Of a stretch of DNA of 32,996 nucleotides, positions 8,041 to 14,706 are shown in pieces. The translations under genes were made by a program, and so were the position numbers. Below the pieces are notes generated by a model. The model was not told where the DNA came from, ran no database searches, and saw only the letters and a list, made by a program, of their open reading frames with translations. Location: contig DGSC01000044.1 in the NCBI GenBank assembly GCA_002391275.1, positions 1 through 32,996 on the forward strand. The letters are read 5' to 3'. Source of the stretch: Prevotellaceae bacterium UBA4372. GTDB lineage: Bacteria > Bacteroidota > Bacteroidia > Bacteroidales > Bacteroidaceae. The first letter of the stretch is position 1, and each line of letters begins with the position of its first letter.

Positions 8041-8597
8041 TCTTTGAACGTAAGTTTGATAAGTGCAAAGACGGCGTAGTTCATCATGTCGGCATAGTTG
8101 GCATCGATGCCCTCGCTTACGAGCGTTGCTCCTCCGAGTTCCTCAATCTGTTTGGTCCTGAAGATTTTCTGGAGTATGATGTCCGTATAGCTGCTTACGC
8201 GCATGGACCGCCAAGCTTCGTCGTAGTCGTGGTTCTTGCGCAGCATAAGTTGTAGGGCGCTTTCGGCGAGTCGGTCGTACTCTGCGATGGCTTCGTCAGC
8301 TGTCATGTCGTCGGGTTTCTCAGCAATTCCGTGTTCCAGCTGGATGAGTCCGATGAGAGAGTAGTTGACGATGGCAATGAATTCTGGTCTTATGCCTTCT
8401 CCCACGAGGGACTGTCCCTTCATTTCGAGCGAGCGTATGCGGTTGGCCTTTATGAAAAGCTGGTCGGTGAGTGAAGGAATTCTCAGAATGCGCCACGCCG
8501 CGCCGTAGTCGTGAAGCTTCTTCACGAAGACGTCGCGGCATTCGCTCAGTACTGTGCGGAATTGCTTTTCTGTGTTCACAGTAGCCTGCTCGCTCAT
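8037..8597 (-). CDS. DUF1599 (nucleotide-modification-associated domain 1) protein, two repeats
   Basis: A 186-residue cytoplasmic protein built from two similar halves: KKLHDYGAAWRILRIPSLTD (about 26-45) and the matching KNHDYDEAWRSMRVSSYTD in the second half. Each is followed by a basic helix (FIKANRIRSLE, KIFRTKQIEEL) and a GEGI/SEGI segment (LVGEGIRPEFIAIVNYS, LVSEGIDANYADMMNYA). This internal duplication is typical of DUF1599, whose members have been linked by genome context to modified nucleotides; no activity is established. It starts 3 nt after the M23 peptidase stop and overlaps the next gene by ATGA, so it sits tightly in an operon. Confidence 0.85.
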   Translation of the reverse strand: MSEQATVNTEKQFRTVLSECRDVFVKKLHDYGAAWRILRIPSLTDQLFIKANRIRSLEMKGQSLVGEGIRPEFIAIVNYSLIGLIQLEHGIAEKPDDMTADEAIAEYDRLAESALQLMLRKNHDYDEAWRSMRVSSYTDIILQKIFRTKQIEELGGATLVSEGIDANYADMMNYAVFALIKLTFKE

Positions 8598-8600
8598 GCT

Positions 8601-9560
8601 TTACGAGTATTTCAGAATCTGTCCAGGACGTATTTTGGACTTAGATCTCAGTCCGTTCATCCGGCGCAGCCTGTCGACTGATACGCCATGCTTGCGTGCG
8701 ATGCTATATAAAGTTTCGCCTTTACGTACTTTATGTAAACGCGTGCGTGCGGCCTGACGAGCGTCTTTCTGAGCTTGTGCCTTGGCAGCCGGGCTTTCGC
8801 TGCTGTTGTAGCGGACGTCGGTGTCAGTGCCTGTCTGCATACCAGCTTCGTGCTTGCCGAGCAAAGTGCCACGTCCACGACCTTTGAAGACATAGTAATC
8901 GCCTGTGACATCCTGTGCTGCGAAGTCGAAGAGCTTAGCCGGGTCGATGTATTCGCCTAAGAGGCGAGTCTCGAAGTGCAAGTGTGTTCCGGTGCTCCGA
9001 CCCGTGCTTCCTGCCAGTCCGATGGGGTCTCCGGCTTTTAGCGCGGCGCCCTTCTTAGTCAGGTGGCGGGAGAGATGTCCGTATACGGTTTCGAGTCCGT
9101 TGCTGTGTCGAATGACGACAACGTTGCCGTAGCCTCCTTGTTGGAAATCTACGACGCGCACTTTGCCGTCGAAGGCTGCCCTGATGGTGTCGCCGAGATT
9201 GGCGTTGACGTCAATTCCCTTATGCTGACGGCGGAATCGTGGGCGATAACCATAGTTAGAGGTTACGATGCGGTTGGTGGTCGGCATGCAGAAACCTCTG
9301 AGGTCGATTCTGTATTCGTTGGGTAACTCTACGCTGCCATACATGTTGATGTGGTCGTCTTCCCAGTTGGGATAGAGCTCTGCGGCAGGATCTTCAAATT
9401 CCTCGGCTTGGAAGAGCTTCTGTATGGCTATACTGTCTACAGCTCGCATTTTCTTGTCTACGGGAGCTTGTCGTGCTAAGAGGTCTTGAGCATTTGTCGG
9501 AGCGGCAAGCAGGGTGAGACATGCGGCTAAGGTCGTTGTTTTAATGATTTTGTGAAACAT
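8601..9560 (-). CDS. Exported M23 peptidase with C-terminal LysM domain
   Basis: Predicted zinc endopeptidase that cleaves peptidoglycan cross-bridges in the periplasm, or an EnvC/NlpD-like activator if inactive. The signal peptide is MFHKIIKTTTLAACLTLLAA. The M23 domain (about 95-215) has both metal-site motifs, HKGID (first His and Asp) and HLHFE (second His pair), plus GYGNVVVIRHSNG and GSTGRSTGTH, so catalytic residues appear present. The LysM domain at the C-terminus (HKVRKGETLYSIARKHGVSV, RLRRMNGL, IRPGQILKY) binds glycan chains. At 319 residues it is normal for Bacteroidales. It lies 58 nt after ndk and 3 nt before the DUF1599 gene, with no promoter box seen between ndk and it. Confidence 0.93.
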   Translation of the reverse strand: MFHKIIKTTTLAACLTLLAAPTNAQDLLARQAPVDKKMRAVDSIAIQKLFQAEEFEDPAAELYPNWEDDHINMYGSVELPNEYRIDLRGFCMPTTNRIVTSNYGYRPRFRRQHKGIDVNANLGDTIRAAFDGKVRVVDFQQGGYGNVVVIRHSNGLETVYGHLSRHLTKKGAALKAGDPIGLAGSTGRSTGTHLHFETRLLGEYIDPAKLFDFAAQDVTGDYYVFKGRGRGTLLGKHEAGMQTGTDTDVRYNSSESPAAKAQAQKDARQAARTRLHKVRKGETLYSIARKHGVSVDRLRRMNGLRSKSKIRPGQILKYS

Positions 9561-9618
9561 TATTGTTTAGTTAAGGGCTTCGTCGAATGTTTGTTAGTTA
9601 GGGTTGCTGTTCACGTGC

Positions 9619-10080
9619 TTATCGCTCGTTTGTAGCATAGATAAATCCGAGTGTGGCACTCTCGTATTCGAAGATTTCTTCTGGGCGGAAGAAGCGTGCC
9701 AGCTCGATTGCTGCGTTCTCTATGGAGTCAGAGGCGTGCACAATGTTTTGCTGATTGCTCATGGAGTAGTCGCCGCGGATGGTTCCAGGGTCAGCTACGC
9801 GGCCATTTGTATAACCGGTCATAGCTCTTACCACTGAGACAGCTTCGACTCCGCTTATAGCCATAGCCACAATAGGCGACGCCATCATTGAAGCTGCAAG
9901 TGCGGGGAAAAAGGGGCGATCTACAAGGTGAGCATAGTGCTCTCGCAGGATGGCTTCGTCGAGTTGCATCATCTTCATGCCAGCAATGCGTAGTCCGCGA
10001 CGTTCGAAACGGTGTACAATCTCTCCAATTAGCTGTCGTTGCACGCAACTGGGCTTCAAGAGGACGAGTGTTGTTTCCAT
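9619..10080 (-). CDS. ndk: Nucleoside diphosphate kinase
   Basis: Transfers the gamma-phosphate from ATP to other (d)NDPs through a phosphohistidine. The 153-residue protein starts METTLVLLKPSCVQRQLIG, and the active-site histidine is in NIVHASDS. The family landmarks RFERRGLRIAGMKM, HYAHLVDRPFF and PGTIRGDY are present. An in-frame ATG 19 codons upstream (10137) gives a tail unlike the family, so 10080 is chosen. A TAACTTTG promoter box lies 67 nt upstream. It heads the ndk-M23-DUF1599-DoxX cluster. Confidence 0.97.
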   Translation of the reverse strand: METTLVLLKPSCVQRQLIGEIVHRFERRGLRIAGMKMMQLDEAILREHYAHLVDRPFFPALAASMMASPIVAMAISGVEAVSVVRAMTGYTNGRVADPGTIRGDYSMSNQQNIVHASDSIENAAIELARFFRPEEIFEYESATLGFIYATNER

Positions 10081-10147
10081 ATTGTTGTCTATAAATACTT
10101 TGTCTGAATTAAAGGTCTGAAAGTGCAACGGAGGCACAATCTGGCGG

Positions 10148-10155
10148 CAAAGTTA
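10148..10155 (-). promoter_or_regulatory. Bacteroidetes -7 box for ndk
   Basis: Minus-strand TAACTTTG matches TAnnTTTG. It lies in the 155-nt gap between queA and ndk and predicts a leader of about 60 nt. The adjacent minus-strand sequence is A/T rich, with a T run just upstream. Confidence 0.65.
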
Positions 10156-10235
10156 GAAAAAAAATTGGATTCGAACTAATCTCTTAACTCTTTTTTTATT
10201 ATTTTTGTATAATAAATGTAGTGCAATCTGTCCGG

Positions 10236-11504
10236 TTAAGGTATGAGCAGGCTGCTGTCTCCGTAGCTAAGGAAGCGGAATTCGTGGTCGAGTGCGTATT
10301 TGTAAATGTCGCGCCAATGCTGTTCTCCCACGAAAGCTGAGACGAGCAATAGCAGTGTTGACTGCGGCTGATGGAAGTTGGTTATCATGCGTTTTACGAC
10401 ATGATAGCTGTATCCTGGGGCTATGATGATCTGTGTTGCCGTATGGAGTGCATTGGTGTTGTGGCGTTGCATCCATCGTAGAATGGCGTTGAGGCTTTCT
10501 ATGGTTGAAGGCTCATCGAGGTTGTCGTCGTAGGGTTCCCATTGTCCCACCTTGAGTTCCTCCTCGGTTGCTTCGGGGTTGGCTATCAGTTTTTTCCCGA
10601 TGTAGTAGAGCGATTCCAATGTTCGCACGCTTGTGGTGCCGACGGCCGTACATTCTCCGTTGTGCCGCAGCAAAGCTTCTATGGCTTGTCGGGGAACATA
10701 AATCCATTCGGAGTGCATGGTGTGGCCTTCTATGAGTTGGCTCTTGACCGGTTTGAAGGTCCCGGCTCCTACGTGCAGGGTCAGCTCGGCACGTTCCACT
10801 CCCTGTCTGTCGAGCTCTGCGAGCACGGCTGGTGTGAAGTGCAGGCCGGCCGTGGGCGCTGCCACGCTGCCTTTCACTTTCGAATAAACGGTCTGGTAAG
10901 TCTTCAGATCGCTCTCCTCTGTTGCGCGGTTGAGGTAGGGCGGTATGGGCAGTTCGCCGCATGCCTCAAGCACTTCGGCCCAGGTGGCCGCATCGTCGTC
11001 CCAGGCGAATCGCACGATTGACTCGCCCTCTTTTCCTGTGAGGCCGGCTGCTGTCGCTTCGTCGTCAGTAAGTCGTTCGGCGGTGAGACTTACGTGCTTG
11101 CCGTTCACCGTGATGCTACGGCTCAGCGCGCCTGCCTTCCATTTCTTTGAATTGCCTACCAGACAGTGCCATACGCACGAGCGTGTTTGCTGAAACATGA
11201 GCACATAGTCGTTGGGTTGGGCCGGTTCGAGGCAGAACACTTCAATGAGTGCTCCGGTGAGTCCCTCGGGTGCATCCTTGCGGAAATGCAGTCGTGCCTG
11301 AATCACGCGCGTGTTGTTCATCACCATGAGCGAGCCCTGCGGCAACAGCTCGGGCAGGTCTCTGAAGTGGCGATGGCTGATGTTGCCGTGATCGTAGACG
11401 AGCAGTTTTGATGCATCGCGTTCCTTGAGCGGGTATTTGGCTATGCGTTCGTCGGGCAGTTCGTAAGCATAGTCGGCTATTTTTATTTCTTTGGGATTCT
11501 TCAA
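10236..11504 (-). CDS. queA: S-adenosylmethionine:tRNA ribosyltransferase-isomerase
   Basis: Moves the ribosyl moiety of SAM onto preQ1-modified tRNA to give epoxyqueuosine, the penultimate step of queuosine synthesis. Family motifs are YELPDERIAKYPLKERDASK, MVMNNTRVIQARLHF, SVAAPTAGLHFT, HVGAGTFKPVKSQLIEGH, GTTSVRTLESL and the C-terminal ITNFHQPQSTLLLLVSAF. There is no ATG at the expected N-terminus. A TTG at 11504 (LKNPKEIKIADY, read as fMet) gives 422 residues and starts 20 nt after the upstream stop. The only in-frame ATG upstream, at 11591, would add 29 unrelated residues and overlap the DUF2027/Smr gene by 67 nt. I therefore place the start at TTG, with moderate certainty. The protein is longer than E. 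coli QueA (356), as is usual for the Bacteroidales form. Confidence 0.92.
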   Translation of the reverse strand: MKNPKEIKIADYAYELPDERIAKYPLKERDASKLLVYDHGNISHRHFRDLPELLPQGSLMVMNNTRVIQARLHFRKDAPEGLTGALIEVFCLEPAQPNDYVLMFQQTRSCVWHCLVGNSKKWKAGALSRSITVNGKHVSLTAERLTDDEATAAGLTGKEGESIVRFAWDDDAATWAEVLEACGELPIPPYLNRATEESDLKTYQTVYSKVKGSVAAPTAGLHFTPAVLAELDRQGVERAELTLHVGAGTFKPVKSQLIEGHTMHSEWIYVPRQAIEALLRHNGECTAVGTTSVRTLESLYYIGKKLIANPEATEEELKVGQWEPYDDNLDEPSTIESLNAILRWMQRHNTNALHTATQIIIAPGYSYHVVKRMITNFHQPQSTLLLLVSAFVGEQHWRDIYKYALDHEFRFLSYGDSSLLIP

Positions 11505-11524
11505 TGTGTAGAATTTTCTTAATT

Positions 11525-12880
11525 TTATCTTATGGTCACCATGGTGGCTCCGAAGCCATATTTCTGGAATGGTGCATCCTCGTAGGTGCATCCGCGATAC
11601 CTGCGGTTCAGTTCTTTGATGATGTTCTCGCGCAACACGCCATCGCCTTTGCCGTGGATGAACACAATCTGCTGTCCCTTTCGCTTGATGTTTCGCTCCA
11701 TCATGATGCGGAACTCGGTCATTTGGGTGTTCAGCAGCACGTTTGGCGATAGGCCCTCGATGTTGTCGAGCAAGGCGTTGATGTGCAAGTCTACCTCGAT
11801 GATGTCTTTGGGCATGTTGGCGCCTGTCTTGCTTCTTCTTTGCTGCTCAGCCTTTGCCGCCAGCTCTTTTGCTTTCAAGGCTTGTTGCTCGGCTTTTGCG
11901 GCTATCTCCTTGGCTTTGGCCTGCTGTTCGGCTTTCAGCTGTCGTTTGGCAGCTTTCAGTGCTTCGCGTTCTTCTTCGCGGGTGCGTATTGCGGGTGTGG
12001 GGTTGTCGTCGCTGCCGTCAAATTCGTCATTGCCTGTCCAGCTGTCGTCAACAGGCTCGTCGATTGGGTTCCATTCCTCTCGTGCGGCCTGCTTTTCTTC
12101 TTTCTTCGCTGTCGCTGCAGCCGTCGTGTCGGGCTTCGCATCGGTGCCTCGCATGGCGTCGAGCACTTCCTCGGCTTGCACGAACACTTGCCTGATGGGC
12201 CTGTCGTCGCGAACGATGTCGTAGACGAGAGCAGGCTCGCGGAAGAAGGGAGAGGGCTGGAACACGTGCAACTTGTAGAACTTGACGACGTCGAGCCTGA
12301 GTTCTACGCCTACGGCCGGCTTCATCATATAAGGTTTGTCCTGCTTCCATGCTATCAGTTGCACGCTCAGTCGCTCAAGATCGTTGAGGTCGGTGCGCTC
12401 GAACGTATCTATCAGTTGCTTGGTGTTGGGTTCCATCAGCCCTTGCCACCGCAGGTGCCATGCAGCCCCTTCATTGTTGGCGAAGGCTACGTTCAAGTAG
12501 TAGTTGGAGTCGTTCACCAGGTAGGCTTCGAAGCGTGTGTTGGAGAGTTCGCGTGAATTCTCGGGCAAAAATGCGAGGCACACGTTGAGCAGGTTGCCGC
12601 CTTTCCGTTCTTGCGGCTTGGGTTGGAAAGTGGTAGGGCGTGAAGAAGGGTCGTCGTCGGTGTCGTCTTCAAGGTAGCGCACCTTGGGCGCCGGTTTCTC
12701 TGCCGTTTTTTTGATTTCAAAGTTGTTGGCGTTCGTCTCAATCACCACCACTTGCGAGCGAAGCATCGGGATGTCGAACCCATCCTGATCCTCCACCAAG
12801 ACAATGTCCTTGCCTTGGAATCCCGTGACCTTGCCTCCGCCCACTTCATTTAGGAATCTTACTTTGTCTCCTATTTTCAT
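11525..12880 (-). CDS. DUF2027-type protein with C-terminal Smr nuclease-like domain
   Basis: A 451-residue cytoplasmic protein. The N-terminus (MKIGDKVRFLNEVGGGKVTG) looks like a small beta-barrel, and the middle (about 95-235) has the DUF2027-type beta-rich region (LLNVCLAFLPEN, FEAYLVNDSNYYLNVAF, LRLDVVKFYKLHVFQPSPFF). A long Ala/Lys/Glu/Gln-rich coiled coil (about 295-345) with repeated KAEQQA(L)KAKE(L/I)AAKAEQQ follows. The C-terminal Smr domain (about 365-451) carries the DLHI and HGKGDGVL motifs of MutS2/SmrA-type nucleases. Smr domains can nick DNA or cut RNA at stalled ribosomes; which applies here is unknown. It lacks the MutS ATPase. A -7 box lies 31 nt upstream, and queA follows by 20 nt. 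Confidence 0.88.
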   Translation of the reverse strand: MKIGDKVRFLNEVGGGKVTGFQGKDIVLVEDQDGFDIPMLRSQVVVIETNANNFEIKKTAEKPAPKVRYLEDDTDDDPSSRPTTFQPKPQERKGGNLLNVCLAFLPENSRELSNTRFEAYLVNDSNYYLNVAFANNEGAAWHLRWQGLMEPNTKQLIDTFERTDLNDLERLSVQLIAWKQDKPYMMKPAVGVELRLDVVKFYKLHVFQPSPFFREPALVYDIVRDDRPIRQVFVQAEEVLDAMRGTDAKPDTTAAATAKKEEKQAAREEWNPIDEPVDDSWTGNDEFDGSDDNPTPAIRTREEEREALKAAKRQLKAEQQAKAKEIAAKAEQQALKAKELAAKAEQQRRSKTGANMPKDIIEVDLHINALLDNIEGLSPNVLLNTQMTEFRIMMERNIKRKGQQIVFIHGKGDGVLRENIIKELNRRYRGCTYEDAPFQKYGFGATMVTIR

Positions 12881-12910
12881 TTCTTTTGTCTGTTTTTATT
12901 AATTTGGCCG

Positions 12911-12918
12911 CAAAGTTA
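12911..12918 (-). promoter_or_regulatory. -7 box for the DUF2027/Smr-queA transcript
   Basis: Minus-strand TAACTTTG, an exact TAnnTTTG match, 31 nt from the ATG at 12880. It forms one arm of the mirror-image promoter pair. Confidence 0.7.
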
Positions 12919-12961
12919 ATAAAAAGTTAAGAGTTAGGGGCTGAAAACGGGAAGATTTTAT

Positions 12962-12969
12962 TAGCTTTG
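12962..12969 (+). promoter_or_regulatory. -7 box for the FucP-type permease gene
   Basis: Plus-strand TAGCTTTG matches TAnnTTTG, with a predicted start near 12976 and a leader of about 50 nt before the ATG at 13028. It forms the other arm of the mirror-image pair. Confidence 0.7.
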
Positions 12970-13027
12970 TGGCCAAATTAATCAAACACCATTACCTGCG
13001 CTGCCACAAGGCATCACTCGATAGACT

Positions 13028-14353
13028 ATGCAACATCAACCTCTGGTGGCTCGTCGCCATCTCATCCCTTTCGTCGTCGTCACGTCGCTCTTTGCTCTTT
13101 GGGGTTTTGCCAACGACATCACTAATCCTATGGTAGCCGCTTTCCAGACGATGATGGAGCTCTCAGCCGCCAAGGCCTCGATGGTTCAGTTCGCTTTCTA
13201 TGGTGGTTATGCCACCATGGCCATCCCTGCGGCATTGTTCATACGGCGCTATTCCTACAAGGTGAGTATCCTCATAGGCCTGGCCCTCTATGCTGTGGGG
13301 GCCTTCTTGTTCATCCCCGCAGCCCTGTACCAGCAGTTCACTTTTTTCTGTCTCTCGCTCTACATCCTCACCTTCGGCTTGGCTTTCCTTGAGACGTCGG
13401 CCAATCCTTTTATCCTTCGTTTAGGCGACAGAACCACCGCCACGCGGCGCCTCAATCTGGCCCAGGCTTTCAACCCTATGGGCTCGCTTGCGGGCATGGC
13501 CGTGGCCTCCTTTCTGGTGTTGCCCAATCTGTGGAGCGACCGTCGCGATGCGGCAGGCCAGGTGCTGTTTCCAGCCCTCTCCGAGGCCGAGAAAGCCCAT
13601 ATCCGTGTCCACGATCTTGCTGTCATTCGCGACCCCTACGTAGCCATAGGTGTCGTCGTGCTGGTCATGTTTGTGATCATCGCCCTGGTGGTGAAGACCG
13701 ATACGAAGGACGCTTCGCAGAACCCTGATGCTTCGGCTGCCAAAGTGCCTGCCAAGGACACGCTCTCCCGCCTGTGGCACAATCCCATCTACCGCAATGG
13801 CGTGGTGGCGCAAGTCTTCTACGTAGCAGCCCAAATCATGGTGTGGACCTTCATCATCCAGTATGCCGATCGCTTAGGCATCAACAAAGCCACGGCCCAG
13901 CTCTATAATATCGTGGCCATGACGCTGTTCCTATGCGGGCGTTTTGTCAGCACTTTTCTGATGAAGTACATCGATTCGCGCCGTCTGTTGTGCATCTTTG
14001 GCATCGGTGCAGCCCTGGCTTCTCTTGGCACCATCCTCATCGATGGCCGTGCCGGCCTTTGGTGCTTAGTGGCCATCTCGCCATTCATGTCGCTGATGTT
14101 CCCTTCCATCTATGGCATATCCCTCGAGGATGTGGCTCCCTCCGACACCTCGCTCGGTGCAGCTTTCCTGGTGATGGCCATCGTAGGAGGTGCCCTCATG
14201 CCGCCGCTTCAAGGGCTGATCATCGACTGTGTCACTATATGTGGCTGGCCTGCAATCAATGTCTCGTTTGTGCTGCCCCTCATTTGTTTTGTCATCATAG
14301 CCCTTTATGCCGCTCAGACTATTAAGGCACAATCGGCTCGTTCCACAGTCTGA
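13028..14353 (+). CDS. FucP-type MFS sugar:proton symporter
   Basis: A 441-residue inner-membrane permease of the major facilitator superfamily with about 12 hydrophobic helices. The start LIPFVVVTSLFALWGFAND matches the FucP/GluP group, as do LFIRRYSYKVSILIGL, FLETSANPFILRLGD, RRLNLAQAFNPMGSL and the second-half MFPSIYGISLEDV. This group imports L-fucose, glucose/galactose or related sugars with protons. There is no fucose catabolic gene nearby, so the substrate is not certain. The gene has its own promoter divergent from the DUF2027/Smr gene. A 22-bp tandem repeat array, not an obvious hairpin, follows it. Confidence 0.9.
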   Translation: MQHQPLVARRHLIPFVVVTSLFALWGFANDITNPMVAAFQTMMELSAAKASMVQFAFYGGYATMAIPAALFIRRYSYKVSILIGLALYAVGAFLFIPAALYQQFTFFCLSLYILTFGLAFLETSANPFILRLGDRTTATRRLNLAQAFNPMGSLAGMAVASFLVLPNLWSDRRDAAGQVLFPALSEAEKAHIRVHDLAVIRDPYVAIGVVVLVMFVIIALVVKTDTKDASQNPDASAAKVPAKDTLSRLWHNPIYRNGVVAQVFYVAAQIMVWTFIIQYADRLGINKATAQLYNIVAMTLFLCGRFVSTFLMKYIDSRRLLCIFGIGAALASLGTILIDGRAGLWCLVAISPFMSLMFPSIYGISLEDVAPSDTSLGAAFLVMAIVGGALMPPLQGLIIDCVTICGWPAINVSFVLPLICFVIIALYAAQTIKAQSARSTV

Positions 14354-14399
14354 CAAAGCTCCCTGCCTATCCTCTTGTTTTTTTACACCAAGGTTTGTT

Positions 14400-14509
14400 G
14401 GCCGATGCACCTAAGAGAATTGGCCGATGCTCCTAAGAGAATTGTTCGATGCTCCTAAGAGAATTGGCCGATGCTCCTAAGAGAATTGTTCGATGCTCCT
14501 AAGAGAATT
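14400..14509 (+). repeat. 22-bp tandem repeat, 5 exact-length units
   Basis: Units start at 14400, 14422, 14444, 14466 and 14488. All contain CGATGC(A/T)CCTAAGAGAATT, and the first three bases alternate between GGC and GTT (GGC, GGC, GTT, GGC, GTT). There are no spacers. The array lies in the 353-bp gap between the FucP-type gene and tex and ends in a T run at 14508-14512. The core is the reverse complement of the repeat at 1692-1779, and the period is the same. The rest of the gap holds the tex promoter and nothing else I can recognise. Confidence 0.9.
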
Positions 14510-14563
14510 TTTTGAGGCCACTTTGCAACTTGGTGAGAGGGGTCGCAAAAATGATGTTATAAT

Positions 14564-14595
14564 TTTGGGCGGTTCGATTAGTTTGCTTACTTTTG
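14564..14595 (+). promoter_or_regulatory. tex promoter, -33 TTTG and -7 TACTTTTG
   Basis: TTTG at 14564-14567 and TACTTTTG at 14588-14595 are separated by 20 nt, close to the Bacteroidetes sigma-ABfr spacing. The predicted leader to the tex ATG is about 105 nt. Confidence 0.65.
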
Positions 14596-14706
14596 CTGCA
14601 AACTTATACTTTATTCAACCTACGGAAGTCACCACCAGAACCACGTTTCCAACAACCGTAATTCGCCGTTCCAAGAGGCTTCCTCCTTTTCACGGACTAC
14701 ACGATT

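Larger units (their letters stand above)
12898..12982. promoter_or_regulatory. Mirror-image divergent promoter pair (24-bp inverted repeat)
   Basis: The arms 12898-12921 and 12959-12982 are reverse complements at 22 of 24 positions. Each contains a -7 box (TAACTTTG on minus, TAGCTTTG on plus) followed by the same initially transcribed stretch GGCCAAATTAAT. The 37-bp centre is A/G rich and holds the sequences upstream of both boxes. The match continues past the promoter box into the leaders, which argues for a shared binding site or a shared leader function beyond promoter consensus. Confidence 0.7.

Noticed and set aside
8037..10080. A phage-like nucleotide-modification or defence island, suggested by the DUF1599 protein
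   Set aside because: The neighbours are ndk, an M23 peptidase and a DoxX-like gene in housekeeping-style spacing, with no nuclease, methylase or mobile-element gene.
10081..10137. Upstream ATG for ndk
   Set aside because: The 19 extra residues are unlike NDK N-termini, while METTLVLLKP at 10080 is typical.
14400..14509. Possible CRISPR array
   Set aside because: The units are contiguous 22-bp copies with no unique spacers, and there are no cas genes.
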